Program-made: the position numbers and the translations under genes
Notes under the pieces: model-generated
Seen by the model: the letters and a program-made list of their open reading frames with translations, nothing else
What the model was told of the DNA's origin: nothing
The model's database searches: none
Part shown: positions 1 through 8,928 of the stretch, in pieces
Layout: every line of letters starts with the position of its first letter
Numbering within the stretch: the stretch's first letter is position 1
Virus record (IMG/VR): IMGVR_UViG_3300021959_000092
Coordinates: 1-43,471 of that record
Source: a virus
Strand: one strand, 5' to 3'
Length of the DNA: 43,471 nucleotides

Positions 1-2049
1 ACATTTACTATACCTAGAGCTCAAGAAACAGAATTAGTTTCAAATGAAAATATAGCAACAGCATTCGGTAACTTTGTTAAAGTGTCAACTGGTCAAGGAA
101 CAGACTCTGGTGATATTCTAGGATTACCGAACATCAATACATACCAACAATTTAACCTGTACACTGGTGCTGACTTGGGTGGAGCTCAAGCTGGTAAAGG
201 AAGATTACGACATGTAACAGAAAATGGTGTTCTTGGTTATAAGTTCCATTTATTCGATATAGATCTAGATCCAGGAGTAAACTTTAGAGATATTAAAAGT
301 TTAGGTGATTCTGCTTCAGGAAAACATTTTAATATTTTACAGGAAAATGGTAAGTCAGTTCTTTACGAAACAAATAAAAATAATTTATTATTCGAATTAC
401 CTTATGTAAGGCCATCAAACTATTCTGGCATTTCATTAACATATCAACAATACTTTAGTGGGACAACTGATGGTGCTGGTGCTTTAACAATTACAGTTGT
501 AGATACATCAAACGAAACTTTTGATAATACTGCAGATTGGTTAGTAGTTAGAACAGCTAGTGGACCAGATACATCTTGGACAATATCTGCAGGTGGTACT
601 GGTTCAACGACTGCCACATTCGCTGGTTTAGACGCAAGTACTGATTATGATATTTTTGCTTATGTTAAGAAAGCATCAAATGTAGCCGCAAGAACAAAAA
701 CAGTTACAACATCAACTGTATCAGCAGTAGCAAGTACAACTGATTCTGATGGTAATACAGTTTATTCGCTAGGACAACCTGACATTTATAAACTAGATAG
801 TGTAAGAATAGCAAGTTCAACTGGTAACGATATAAGTGGAAGATTTGTATTAGATAATGGTCAAAGAGATAACTTCTATGATATTGGTCGTCTAGTATTA
901 AAAGGTGGTCAAACTGCACCTGCAGCAATCTATGCTAAGTTCAGACATTTTGAACATGGTGCTTCAGGAGAGTTCTTCTCATCAAGATCGTACACTGGTC
1001 AAGTAAACTATGAAGATGTCCCTAGTTATAAAAGAAATGATGGGTTAATAATAAATCTAAACGATGTGTTAGACTTCAGACCTGTTAAGAATACATCTGG
1101 AACATTCTCTGGCGGAGATGCTAGAGTTCACTATTTACCTCAACCAACAGATACTGTTGAAGCAAATGTAACCTACTACTTACCAAGAAGAGATGTTATA
1201 ATAGTTGATAAAGAAAATGACTTTAGTTATGTAAAAGGAAAAAGTCAGTTCGAACCTGAATATCCTTTAACTCCTCCAGATAATATGTTACTTTATAGCA
1301 TAGATTTAAATCCATATACTTTTAGTGATTCAGATTTATCTTTCGTTCGTGAAGAACATAGAAGATATACAATGAAAGATATCGAGAAGATTGAAAGAAG
1401 AGTTGAAGATCTAGAAGAAGTTACAGCTTTAACATTACTCGAAACTGATTTATCAAATATCACTGTTCTTGATAGTACTGGTTCAGTAAGAGCTAAATCA
1501 GGATTCTTTGTTGATGATTTTTCTGATGATGGATTCAGTGATATTACTAACCCAAGTTATAGAGCTTCTACTAGTGGTAGTTCATTAAAACCTTATAACT
1601 CTTGGAATAGTTGGGAAGATAACTGGGGTGGTGCTACTGACGAAGAAAAAGATAATATTATGAGACCATCATTTTATCTTGATAATATAAGATTAGTATA
1701 TGACTCTGACGAATCAACTAATACTATAAAAAAAGGTAACACTGTAATATTGAAATATGACGAAGTTCCTTTCTTGAAAAATGACCAAGCAACAACTACA
1801 ATTAATATCAATCCATTTGAAGTAATCGTAGCCACAGGAAATATTACATTATCTCCTTCTACAGATGAATGGTATGACAAAGAAGTAAGTGAAGTTGTTG
1901 TAGGAACAGAAACTATAACTAAAAAAGCAAGAGTAACAAAATCATCTAAATCTAAAAAGAATAGCGACAAGAAACGACAAAGAAGATATTATGGTGGTGT
2001 TCATAATAGTAAGTTCAGAGGTCATGGCGGCGCTGGTGGTGGAAGATAG
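1..2049 (+). CDS. DUF4815-like virion structural protein, 5' partial
   Basis: The reading frame is open from base 1, so the true start lies outside the window; a GTG at 82 is only an internal codon. At least 682 residues are present. Features resembling large T4-like marine phage tail/baseplate proteins carrying DUF4815 are the phrase NDVLDFRPV in the middle and the segment RRYTMKDIEKIERRVEDLEE followed by GFFVDDF. Around residues 150-240 (numbered from base 1) there is an Fn3-like beta-rich stretch. The C-terminus is Lys/Arg-rich and then Gly-rich (ends GHGGAGGGR), so probably disordered. It is followed after 9 nt by the next gene with a good Shine-Dalgarno (AGGAG). The family assignment is from memory of the motif pattern; the exact virion location is unknown. 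Confidence 0.7.
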   Translation, partial: TFTIPRAQETELVSNENIATAFGNFVKVSTGQGTDSGDILGLPNINTYQQFNLYTGADLGGAQAGKGRLRHVTENGVLGYKFHLFDIDLDPGVNFRDIKSLGDSASGKHFNILQENGKSVLYETNKNNLLFELPYVRPSNYSGISLTYQQYFSGTTDGAGALTITVVDTSNETFDNTADWLVVRTASGPDTSWTISAGGTGSTTATFAGLDASTDYDIFAYVKKASNVAARTKTVTTSTVSAVASTTDSDGNTVYSLGQPDIYKLDSVRIASSTGNDISGRFVLDNGQRDNFYDIGRLVLKGGQTAPAAIYAKFRHFEHGASGEFFSSRSYTGQVNYEDVPSYKRNDGLIINLNDVLDFRPVKNTSGTFSGGDARVHYLPQPTDTVEANVTYYLPRRDVIIVDKENDFSYVKGKSQFEPEYPLTPPDNMLLYSIDLNPYTFSDSDLSFVREEHRRYTMKDIEKIERRVEDLEEVTALTLLETDLSNITVLDSTGSVRAKSGFFVDDFSDDGFSDITNPSYRASTSGSSLKPYNSWNSWEDNWGGATDEEKDNIMRPSFYLDNIRLVYDSDESTNTIKKGNTVILKYDEVPFLKNDQATTTININPFEVIVATGNITLSPSTDEWYDKEVSEVVVGTETITKKARVTKSSKSKKNSDKKRQRRYYGGVHNSKFRGHGGAGGGR

Positions 2050-2058
2050 GAGTAGAAA

Positions 2059-2766
2059 ATGACGACTAAGAAAATTGTAAACGAAAGAGTTGTTGGTGAA
2101 TCATTTATACCTTTTATCAGGTCTAAACTCGTTTATTTTAAAGCAGAAGGTTTGAGACCAAACTCTAGGGTTTATGCTTATTTTGATGATAGGGATGTTT
2201 CTGATTGGGTTAGGCAACAATCTACTTTTGTTCAATATGGGGCAGGAGAGCAAGATTACGGAAACAAATATAATACTGCTACTCAATATCCATTTGAGGG
2301 GGGTCCAACAACTTTAACGACAGATGCTACTGGTAAAATAATAGGTTCTTTCTTTATTCCTAATACGAATACTATAAGATTTGAAGTTGGTGCTAAAGAA
2401 TTTAAATTACTTGATGTTCCACCTGAATCGGGACAATCATATAGATTTGGTACAGATGATGCATTGTCAAGAGCAACAACTAAATATACTGCACAAGGAA
2501 TAATACAAAGAGTTGAACAAGATGTTATTTCATATAGAACAGTTTATGTAAAAGAATCTGAGCAAACTACTAGGAACAGTAGAAAAAGTAAAACAAGTGA
2601 CACTGATCGTAATTATAGAGTTCTATCAAATGGTACAATTGTAAGAACAAGAGCTTCCGAAAAAACTAATGCTGATGTATTTAAGGATAGGAAAAGAGCA
2701 AAAAAATTAGCCGCAGCAGCGAAGAAACATGCCGGACGATATAATAGACGGGCAAGGATAACTTAA
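2059..2766 (+). CDS. virion structural protein, middle part of the DUF4815-type tail protein
   Basis: This 235-residue protein has an N-terminal motif (about residues 24-52) of the type VYFKAEGLRPNSRVYAYFDD followed by DVSDWV. In many T4-like marine phages I associate this with the stretch directly after the DUF4815 region of one long polypeptide. The middle contains a FFIPNT segment that resembles the next piece of that architecture. The C-terminal ~70 residues are strongly basic and Ala/Lys/Arg-rich. The start is supported by AGGAG 8 nt upstream of the ATG. It sits 9 nt after the DUF4815-like gene and 15 nt before the next gene, so all three are probably co-translated and co-assembled. Function beyond a structural role is not known. 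Confidence 0.6.
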   Translation: MTTKKIVNERVVGESFIPFIRSKLVYFKAEGLRPNSRVYAYFDDRDVSDWVRQQSTFVQYGAGEQDYGNKYNTATQYPFEGGPTTLTTDATGKIIGSFFIPNTNTIRFEVGAKEFKLLDVPPESGQSYRFGTDDALSRATTKYTAQGIIQRVEQDVISYRTVYVKESEQTTRNSRKSKTSDTDRNYRVLSNGTIVRTRASEKTNADVFKDRKRAKKLAAAAKKHAGRYNRRARIT

Positions 2767-2781
2767 CAGGAGAAATAAAAT

Positions 2782-4374
2782 ATGGCAAAAGATATAGATC
2801 CAATCGCCCAATCGTTTTATGTAGACGAAGTACAGGGAATTTGGGTAGTAAAAATTGGAGTTTACTTTGCGACTAAACCTGCTGGTGGAGATACACAGCA
2901 TCCAGTTAGATGCCAAATAAGACCTCTTGTAAATGGTTATCCTTCTTCAGATGTAATTATACAGAATGCTGAAGCAGTATTGGCTCCTTCAGATATTACT
3001 ACTAGTACAGATGCTACTGTTATAACATATTTTGAATTTGATGAACCAATTTTTCTTCAAGGTGAAACTGATTATTCATTTGTATTATTAGCAAATACTA
3101 CAGCTTATAATGTTTATATTTCAGAGATAGAAGAATTCTTAGTTGGTTCAACTACAAAAAGAGTAACCAAACAACCAACACTTGGTTCATTATTCGCATC
3201 ACAAAATGCTAAAGCATGGTCTGCTGATCAAACTAAAGATATTTCTTTTGAAATCGTTAGAGCTGAATTTAATGATGGTGGTACAGTTTTCTTAAGAAAC
3301 GCAGAAGTTCCATTTAGATTATTACCAAAAGATCCATTCAGAACTGTTACTGGTGATTCCGATGTTATCGTATTTTCACCAAACCATGGATTTGATGTTG
3401 GTGATGTTATACAAATTAAAGGTGTAGATTCTACTGACTCTGCTTCTATAGGATCGCTAACGATAGGTGGTTTACCTGGAACACAATTAACAGGAACGCA
3501 TACAATTACTGCAGTTGATGGTATTAGTTTTACGTTCAAAGCTGATTCTGCTGCTGATAGTGATGACATAGGTGGTGGCAATAAAGTTTTAGCAACTACC
3601 AATATTCCATTCACACAAGCATGGCCTGCAATTGATGTATTCTTACCTGGAACATCTATTATGGATGCGGAAGCAAGATTTACAACAGGAAAATCATTAG
3701 CTGGTTCAGAAACATCAATGTCTAAACCAACAACATTTTCTCAGGTATTCTTAAATGAAAATAATATATTATCAGATCCTAAATTAATCGCAAACAGACC
3801 AACCGAAGTCGCCAACCTTACAGATGTTGCGCAAGGGGATAGATCGTTTGATGTTAAAATCAATTTTGGTATCACAAGTGGTTCCGCATCTCCTGCGATT
3901 GATTTAGAAAGAGTATCATTAACAACTATAAACAATGTTATTGATAAACAAGACTCTGCTTCTACATCAGGATTTAATGTTCCTATCGTATTCTCACCAG
4001 AAACGGCTGCATATGGTGGAACTTCATTGGCTAAACATATAACAAGAGAGATAGTTTTATCAGAGCCTGCAGTTGGAATTAAAGTACAAGTTGCGGCGAA
4101 TAGACCATCTGCTTGTACATTTGATGTTTATTATAAAGTTGGAACTTCAGATGATTTATTAGAAGGATTAGATTGGATTCTAAAAACAGAAGACACGAAT
4201 AATGCTCCTGATGACGCTGAAGAAGTTTATCAAGATTATGAATATTTAATTGGTGGACTTGCTGGTCAAATAGCACCGTTTACTAAGTTCCAATTAAAGA
4301 TCGTTATGAATTCAACCAATACTGCTAGAGTTCCTAAATTTAAAAATCTAAGAGTTATAGCACTGGCTGACTAA
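2782..4374 (+). CDS. virion structural protein, C-terminal part of the DUF4815-type tail protein
   Basis: A 530-residue protein beginning MAKDIDPIAQSFYVDE. The N-terminal 130 residues follow the pattern DPxAQSFYVD, VxFATK, QIRPLVNGYP and YxxYISEIEEFLVG, which I recognise from the C-terminal region of large cyanophage-type tail proteins. A middle segment (about residues 195-270) has the form HGFDVGDVIQIKG and is probably a small beta domain; a similar 'HGL..G..I' pattern appears in the 986-residue protein at 21224. The start follows AGGAG. The stop codon overlaps the next start (TAATG), indicating translational coupling. It is likely a baseplate or tail-periphery component. Confidence 0.6.
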   Translation: MAKDIDPIAQSFYVDEVQGIWVVKIGVYFATKPAGGDTQHPVRCQIRPLVNGYPSSDVIIQNAEAVLAPSDITTSTDATVITYFEFDEPIFLQGETDYSFVLLANTTAYNVYISEIEEFLVGSTTKRVTKQPTLGSLFASQNAKAWSADQTKDISFEIVRAEFNDGGTVFLRNAEVPFRLLPKDPFRTVTGDSDVIVFSPNHGFDVGDVIQIKGVDSTDSASIGSLTIGGLPGTQLTGTHTITAVDGISFTFKADSAADSDDIGGGNKVLATTNIPFTQAWPAIDVFLPGTSIMDAEARFTTGKSLAGSETSMSKPTTFSQVFLNENNILSDPKLIANRPTEVANLTDVAQGDRSFDVKINFGITSGSASPAIDLERVSLTTINNVIDKQDSASTSGFNVPIVFSPETAAYGGTSLAKHITREIVLSEPAVGIKVQVAANRPSACTFDVYYKVGTSDDLLEGLDWILKTEDTNNAPDDAEEVYQDYEYLIGGLAGQIAPFTKFQLKIVMNSTNTARVPKFKNLRVIALAD

Positions 4375-4580
4375 TGAATAATTATATAAAAGTTGAGGGG
4401 CATCCTAATCTAGTTCGTGATAAAAACTCTGGTGTCATATTGAATATAAATAAAACAGAGATAGAACAGAGTAGATTAAGAAAAGAACAACGCAGAGAAA
4501 AAGACAAAGAGATTGAAGATTTAAAAAATGATGTAAGTGAAATCAAATCTATGTTAAATAAATTAGTAGAGAAACTATAA
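4374..4580 (+). CDS. small conserved coiled-coil phage protein
   Basis: A 68-residue protein. The N-terminus (KVEGHPNLVRDKNSGVILN) matches a signature I recall from small proteins encoded among tail genes of T4-like marine phages. Residues 29-68 are highly charged with a heptad pattern (EIEDLKNDVSEIKSMLNKLV) typical of a trimeric or dimeric coiled coil. It overlaps both neighbours by one base (TAATG at each junction), so it is translated in step with the structural genes. A chaperone or oligomerisation role for the neighbouring fibre proteins is possible but not shown by the sequence. Confidence 0.65.
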   Translation: MNNYIKVEGHPNLVRDKNSGVILNINKTEIEQSRLRKEQRREKDKEIEDLKNDVSEIKSMLNKLVEKL

Positions 4581-5128
4581 TGGCAAAAATAATTTTTACA
4601 TCAACAAATACCCTATCTCAACATATTAATAGATCGAATGATTTATCTAATAAAGTTGGTGATTTAACAACATTAAACACTACTCAAGATTCGGATATTG
4701 TTGGTGCTATTAATGAATTAAAAAGTAACCTTGACAGTGTTGCTACAAATTTAGATGCCAACATACTAGATGCGATAACAGTTGTAAATACAGCTGGTAA
4801 ATCTGGAACTATAACATATGATAATACCACTGGTCAAATAACCTATACTGGACCTGATTCTTTATCTGCAAGTGGTGCTATTAACGTTTCTTCAACAAAT
4901 GTTATTAGTGTTGATAATGCCACTACTGTTTCTAAGGGTGTTGCTTCCTTCGATGAAAATACATTTGAAACTTTCTTGGGTGATGTTAGTTTAAAAGACA
5001 GTGGTGTACAAAATAGTAAACTACAAGCAAACAGTATAACATTCAATAAATTTAGGGCTCCAGTTAGTCTTATAATTTATGACTCTGCAGGAGTAGCAAT
5101 TAAAACGTTGTATAGTCCTGGTGCATAA
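4580..5128 (+). CDS. short tail-fibre-like protein, cassette copy A
   Basis: 182 residues, rich in Ser, Thr, Asn and Asp, of beta-fibre composition. Residues ~15-55 form a helical region (LSNKVGDLTTLN, VGAINELKSNL) that may trimerise. Residues ~75-95 contain TITYDNTTGQITYTGPD, the same module that repeats in the 1308-residue fibre at 17276. The C-terminal end (SLIIYDSAGVAIKTLYSPGA) parallels that of the protein at 24199 (LLIKNSAGSTLKTVIGSAS). It overlaps the preceding stop by one base (TAATG) and is followed by a 324-residue partner whose paralog also follows the 24199 gene. This is probably a small fibre or fibre-tip protein; receptor binding is an inference. Confidence 0.6.
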   Translation: MAKIIFTSTNTLSQHINRSNDLSNKVGDLTTLNTTQDSDIVGAINELKSNLDSVATNLDANILDAITVVNTAGKSGTITYDNTTGQITYTGPDSLSASGAINVSSTNVISVDNATTVSKGVASFDENTFETFLGDVSLKDSGVQNSKLQANSITFNKFRAPVSLIIYDSAGVAIKTLYSPGA

Positions 5129-5142
5129 GGAGTAATTTTATT

Positions 5143-6117
5143 ATGGCTACAATTCCTACACCTTTATTTTTTCGTAGCGATAAAGACCCGCAAATTATGA
5201 CCTCTAATGAGATTAATTTTAATATTAATCAAGTTATATCTGCATATGCACAAAACCCACTTATGACATTAGAGCCATCAACTGTTGACTCTGGTAATCT
5301 TGGACCCATAGCTGATACTAGAAGGACAACTTCTGCGACTAATTCAACAACTTTTAATGTTTCAGCAAGTGCTAGTGCAACATTAGTTATAACTGGTGCT
5401 AATTTTTATTTGAAACAAACCATTGCTGATAGTGCAGATGCGCAACAGCCAGTCAATCCTTTACCTTTATATAGAAATCCAGATGGATCTTTACAGTCAA
5501 TGACTCCAACTGAATTCACTGATACATTTATTGTACCAGCAATAGAAAGATTTTTACTAGACAGTAATGAGGACACTAGTTTTCAAGGTGGTACGCATAT
5601 TCTAAGTACATCACAATCAGTAGTTGATCATGTTTTAGTAAGTCCAACTCCTGCTTTTAGCGATACAAGATCTGCTGATGGTGGATCAAGTTCATATCCT
5701 AATGCTGGTATTGGTAATGTTGGCACCAGTAGAGATAATCCTGTAACTCATACCAATTTTTACATACATAGAAAAAAAGGACCGAATGGTGATGCTGATT
5801 CTGCTGAACAACCTTTTGGTATGTATAGAAGAACTGATGGAGATATTCAAGCATACTCTTTAACAGAATGGAATAGTTTATTACAAGGATACATGAGATG
5901 GAAATTACATTCTTCTTATGGCGGAGGATTTGAATATAGTTTATCTACTGGTAGCATTAGAGGAACAGGAATAACAGATACTAGACTAGATACTTCAGCT
6001 GAAACAACAGGAAATAGATTGGTCACTTCTGACGATTATAGAAACCAAAGATATCCAGGTGGCGTTCCTCAAAATATAACAACAACTTATCTTCGAATGA
6101 AGAAAAGAGGAACTTAA
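5143..6117 (+). CDS. tail-fibre cassette partner protein, copy A
   Basis: A 324-residue protein preceded by a GGAG ribosome site. It is paralogous to the protein at 25032: both start MAT.(T)P.(F/Y)F, share G.IG.I.D.R near residue 50-60, P.YR....L..MT...F.DTF.VPA..R around the middle, and (S/F)D.R and DDYR.Q..P.G near the C-terminus. The family is not one I can name. Its constant position directly after a fibre-like gene suggests a fibre-associated or adhesin-accessory structural protein. Its stop overlaps by three bases the stop of the convergent minus-strand gene, marking the edge of the accessory island. Confidence 0.55.
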   Translation: MATIPTPLFFRSDKDPQIMTSNEINFNINQVISAYAQNPLMTLEPSTVDSGNLGPIADTRRTTSATNSTTFNVSASASATLVITGANFYLKQTIADSADAQQPVNPLPLYRNPDGSLQSMTPTEFTDTFIVPAIERFLLDSNEDTSFQGGTHILSTSQSVVDHVLVSPTPAFSDTRSADGGSSSYPNAGIGNVGTSRDNPVTHTNFYIHRKKGPNGDADSAEQPFGMYRRTDGDIQAYSLTEWNSLLQGYMRWKLHSSYGGGFEYSLSTGSIRGTGITDTRLDTSAETTGNRLVTSDDYRNQRYPGGVPQNITTTYLRMKKRGT

Positions 6118-6941
6118 AATAAATTAAACCATTTGTTGTAGTTTTCAAAATTTTTATTGATTACGTGAACAAAAACTGGATTTATTTTTTTCGTATTAAG
6201 ATTACTTGTTATATCATCTACTATAAAATTCCACTTTTGATGTAAGTCATTAAATTCAATATTATTTTTTTCTATAAGATAAGATAAAAACACTTCATTA
6301 TTTGGAGTCATTTTATCAGCAATTTCTCTTGGGTATACATTATCTTCTTTGGCTTCATATAACAACTCAATCATATCATTTAAATTTTCAGTAAACTTTA
6401 TTTTTTCTATTGCTTCGCTATTACCACCAAGAACTCCTGTGTTAATTAACATCTCATTAACATCATACTTATCTTTTAAGTGTAGCATAGAATTTTTAGC
6501 ACATGCTTTAACCCAAGCATTCTGATGATCTAAACAATCAAGACGATTATATAATTCCCATTTTCTAAAGTATCTATCTAATCCCCACTCTTTACCATTC
6601 TGTCTATAGAAACATATTTTACTTAAATCATTTTTCTTAAAGAAATCTACAAATGTAAAAGGGACAACATCAAGATCTAGATATAAGACTTCTTCATATT
6701 GTTTGGCTAGTTCTTCAAATTGTTTTATTTTCATAAATTGTATGGTCGTATAATCGTCAATTAAAAATTCATCAGTTTCATATACAAAATAATCAGCTTG
6801 ACAAAACTTAGCATATTCGTTTTGCCTTCTCATCAGTTTTTCTTTATATAAATGTAACTGTTGTTTTTTATAAGAAGTAACACTATGATCTTTTACTTCT
6901 TGATAAACACTAAAGATTACTCTTGAATTTCCAGACATCAT
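6114..6941 (-). CDS. DxD glycosyltransferase-like protein
   Basis: Contains EVLYLDLDVVP, a DxD sugar-nucleotide/metal-binding motif of GT-A fold glycosyltransferases (GT8-like context), followed further on by NTGVLGG, a segment typical of these enzymes. It is a paralog of the upstream gene at 6910-7767, which has the same order of motifs (KLVHCINKRFD against VFVHVINKNFE near the C-terminus). I place the start at the ATG pair at 6941/6938 because alignment with the paralog begins at RVIFSVY against RLIYSLY and an AAGAGA sequence precedes it. A longer frame to 7007 would add 22 unaligned residues. The start overlaps the end of the upstream gene by about 32 nt. Predicted cytoplasmic enzyme; sugar and acceptor unknown. 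Confidence 0.7.
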   Translation of the reverse strand: MMSGNSRVIFSVYQEVKDHSVTSYKKQQLHLYKEKLMRRQNEYAKFCQADYFVYETDEFLIDDYTTIQFMKIKQFEELAKQYEEVLYLDLDVVPFTFVDFFKKNDLSKICFYRQNGKEWGLDRYFRKWELYNRLDCLDHQNAWVKACAKNSMLHLKDKYDVNEMLINTGVLGGNSEAIEKIKFTENLNDMIELLYEAKEDNVYPREIADKMTPNNEVFLSYLIEKNNIEFNDLHQKWNFIVDDITSNLNTKKINPVFVHVINKNFENYNKWFNLF

Positions 6942-7767
6942 CAAATCTCTTATTAATGCAATGAACGAGTTTGCTTTTCTTAGGAATCCAATTTTCTTTT
7001 GGATCATAAAAGAAATGCCACTCTTTATTTAACCATTGAGTTCTAACGTTATTTACCTTAGATTTATATCCCCATATAGTTTCGTTATCATAACCGAATA
7101 TATCTCTGAGCTCTTTCGGATAGTATGTGTCACTTTTTACAGCTGTCATTAGTTCTATCGTCTTATCAAAACTACCAAAATAATCTAGTTGTTCTAGATG
7201 CTCTTTATTAATTCCTATAATTCCTGTATTATAAACATCATTGACAATACTATGACCACCATCGAATAACATTGCTTTAGTATTCCACCATTTTGCTAAA
7301 GGACTTCTATTGGAAGTAGAATATCTATGAGAATAATATTTTATACTATAATCATCATTGTTATTATAAATTGCCACACCATCATTTAAATCCCAAACAT
7401 CAAAAAAGTTTTCATTCGTAACAGGAACTACATCGAAGTCGAGATATAATATCTCATCGTATTGTTTTGATAATTCATATAATAAATGTACTTTGTAAAA
7501 GTTAACAATACAATACTCTGTAATCATAGGATATTTTTCTTTAAACATCTTATGATATTCTTTATAAGTATTATCATATTCAAAGAGTTTATATTCAGTA
7601 GAAATATTTTTTGCGTATTGTTGATGCGATTCTTTTAGTCTATCGTAATGGTCGATAAACTGAAGTTTTGTTCTCTGAGTTTTAGGAATGTCGTCACCAT
7701 GATATGGTGGCTGATAATCTAAATCTTCGGCAGGAATATCAATGTATAAACTATAAATCAATCTCAT
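6910..7767 (-). CDS. DxD glycosyltransferase-like protein
   Basis: 285 residues. The DxD motif is at D110-x-D112 in EILYLDFDVVP, followed by YNTGIIGIN in the second half, the arrangement of GT-A fold, GT8-like transferases. It is the first gene of a two-gene minus-strand unit driven by a late promoter (7789-7782). The predicted transcript would leave only about 9 nt of leader (GAGTTTATT), with GAG acting as ribosome site. The paralog immediately downstream suggests a local gene duplication followed by divergence. Sugar specificity cannot be read from the sequence. Confidence 0.72.
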   Translation of the reverse strand: MRLIYSLYIDIPAEDLDYQPPYHGDDIPKTQRTKLQFIDHYDRLKESHQQYAKNISTEYKLFEYDNTYKEYHKMFKEKYPMITEYCIVNFYKVHLLYELSKQYDEILYLDFDVVPVTNENFFDVWDLNDGVAIYNNNDDYSIKYYSHRYSTSNRSPLAKWWNTKAMLFDGGHSIVNDVYNTGIIGINKEHLEQLDYFGSFDKTIELMTAVKSDTYYPKELRDIFGYDNETIWGYKSKVNNVRTQWLNKEWHFFYDPKENWIPKKSKLVHCINKRFDDVWKFKSNL

Positions 7768-7781
7768 AATAAACTCTATAA

Positions 7782-7795
7782 TATTTATATAAATA
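7782..7795. promoter_or_regulatory. divergent overlapping T4-type late promoters in one palindrome
   Basis: TATTTATATAAATA is a perfect 14-bp palindrome. It contains TATAAATA on the plus strand at 7788-7795 and TATAAATA on the minus strand at 7789-7782. TATAAATA is the T4 late promoter -10 consensus (recognised by gp55 sigma with gp33 and the sliding clamp). The plus-strand start is predicted near 7801, giving a 29-nt leader with AAGGAG before the gene at 7830. The minus-strand start is predicted near 7776, giving a 9-nt leader before the gene starting at 7767. Confidence 0.7.
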
Positions 7796-7829
7796 ATTTA
7801 AAAGTGAAATGATGTTATAAGGAGTAATT

Positions 7830-8414
7830 ATGAGTAGAGCATTTCCTAGAGACTGCGAATATTTAAAAGGCAGCGCAAGATTTACAAATGATGAAAAAGA
7901 TACAGTAGAATTATTGTATTACAATAAAGAAGAAGAAAATCCAATTTATAATGTACATGTTTTACCTGCCGACCCCGACTTTCCTCCATTCGTATGGATA
8001 TTAGAAAACTGTGAAGATTTAGATTCGATTCATGCTAATACTTATCGTTGGATAAGAGAACAAAGAAAAGCGTATGAAGAACAAGTTATGGCAATCGCTA
8101 AAGAGGAAGGGTTGATATTCACCTCAGGTTTAGCAGATGTTCGTTCATATAAAACTTTTTTAGAATCTATATTTAAACCTTTTGATGATACAAAGGAAGC
8201 TGAATCGAATAATCTATTTTCTATTAAACTAGAGTTGTTTGAAATGGCTCATATTCGTCAAAATGAAAACCCAGATCTAAAGAAAGCATTAAGAAGAGCT
8301 GAAACTCCTCTAGAAGTTGTTAGAGCTGCAATTGATATTCATCTTGACAATGTTGCCAATGGGATTGAAATTCAGGAAGAAGATACTTCTGATACCAACC
8401 AGGAGCCTGCATAG
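7830..8414 (+). CDS. uncharacterised late protein
   Basis: 194 residues, acidic and soluble, with no signal peptide or membrane segment. I do not recognise the family. The N-terminus (MSRAFPRDCEYLKGSARF) is followed by a region rich in aromatic residues (PPFVWILE) and then a mostly helical C-terminal half. The last ~25 residues are acidic and probably flexible. It has a canonical late promoter (7788-7795) and AAGGAG ribosome site, so it is a genuine gene expressed late. Its 3' end overlaps the convergent minus-strand gene at 8320-8928 by 95 nt. It is the only non-enzyme-looking gene in the island. Confidence 0.65.
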   Translation: MSRAFPRDCEYLKGSARFTNDEKDTVELLYYNKEEENPIYNVHVLPADPDFPPFVWILENCEDLDSIHANTYRWIREQRKAYEEQVMAIAKEEGLIFTSGLADVRSYKTFLESIFKPFDDTKEAESNNLFSIKLELFEMAHIRQNENPDLKKALRRAETPLEVVRAAIDIHLDNVANGIEIQEEDTSDTNQEPA

Positions 8415-8928
8415 ATTCGTATCTTTGATTAAATAGATATACACTATACTCTCTTTCGTCAAGTATTGTTTGATAGGAACAAACTCCTCCTTCAGGAAAA
8501 ACAATATACTCGTGATTCTCATGTAAATATTGGTCTATGCCTTTATGATATTTGACCATATGGTAATCAGGTTGTTCCATAAAGTCCTTGTATATAAATG
8601 ATTTGTTACCATACCAAGATATAATAGAACTATTGATAGGTGTATGGTAAGCAGGGCGCCACCATGCGTATATGACTGATAATGCCTGTGATATAAACTT
8701 ATTACAATCACCACGAATGATTACATCTAGGTCAAAGTATATATTGTAATCTTTTGTGAATCGTTCGAAGATTTGTAGTTTGTTAAATACACCCTCGTGT
8801 CTATCTTCACTTACTACATTGAACGTATCATACTCAATATTAGAAAACTTATCAATCATATATTTTAAATTGTCAATATAGATTGGGTGGTACTTATCAC
8901 CAGTACAAACACATATTATATTAAGCAT
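8320..8928 (-). CDS. putative glycosyltransferase with DxD motif
   Basis: 202 residues. It begins MLNIICVCTGDKYHPIYIDN and has a DxD motif at D66-x-D68 in YNIYFDLDVII, after the helix KLQIFERF, the pattern of small GT-A fold transferases encoded by marine phages. It overlaps the upstream gene by 8 nt (start at 8928, upstream stop at 8921) and is the last gene of the minus-strand operon that starts at 11764. The C-terminal ~30 residues are encoded opposite the end of the plus-strand gene at 7830-8414. A transferase function is inferred from the motif and context only. Confidence 0.62.
   Translation of the reverse strand: MLNIICVCTGDKYHPIYIDNLKYMIDKFSNIEYDTFNVVSEDRHEGVFNKLQIFERFTKDYNIYFDLDVIIRGDCNKFISQALSVIYAWWRPAYHTPINSSIISWYGNKSFIYKDFMEQPDYHMVKYHKGIDQYLHENHEYIVFPEGGVCSYQTILDEREYSVYLFNQRYESMQAPGWYQKYLLPEFQSHWQHCQDEYQLQL

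Noticed and set aside
4445-4452. Exact TATAAATA inside the small coiled-coil gene.
   Set aside because: Internal to a coding region and far from a gene start; treated as chance. Another at 16760-16767 was rejected for the same reason.
6942-7007. Longer N-terminus for the glycosyltransferase at 6114.
   Set aside because: The extra 22 residues overlap the upstream gene and do not align with its paralog, which starts at the residue matching the later ATG pair.
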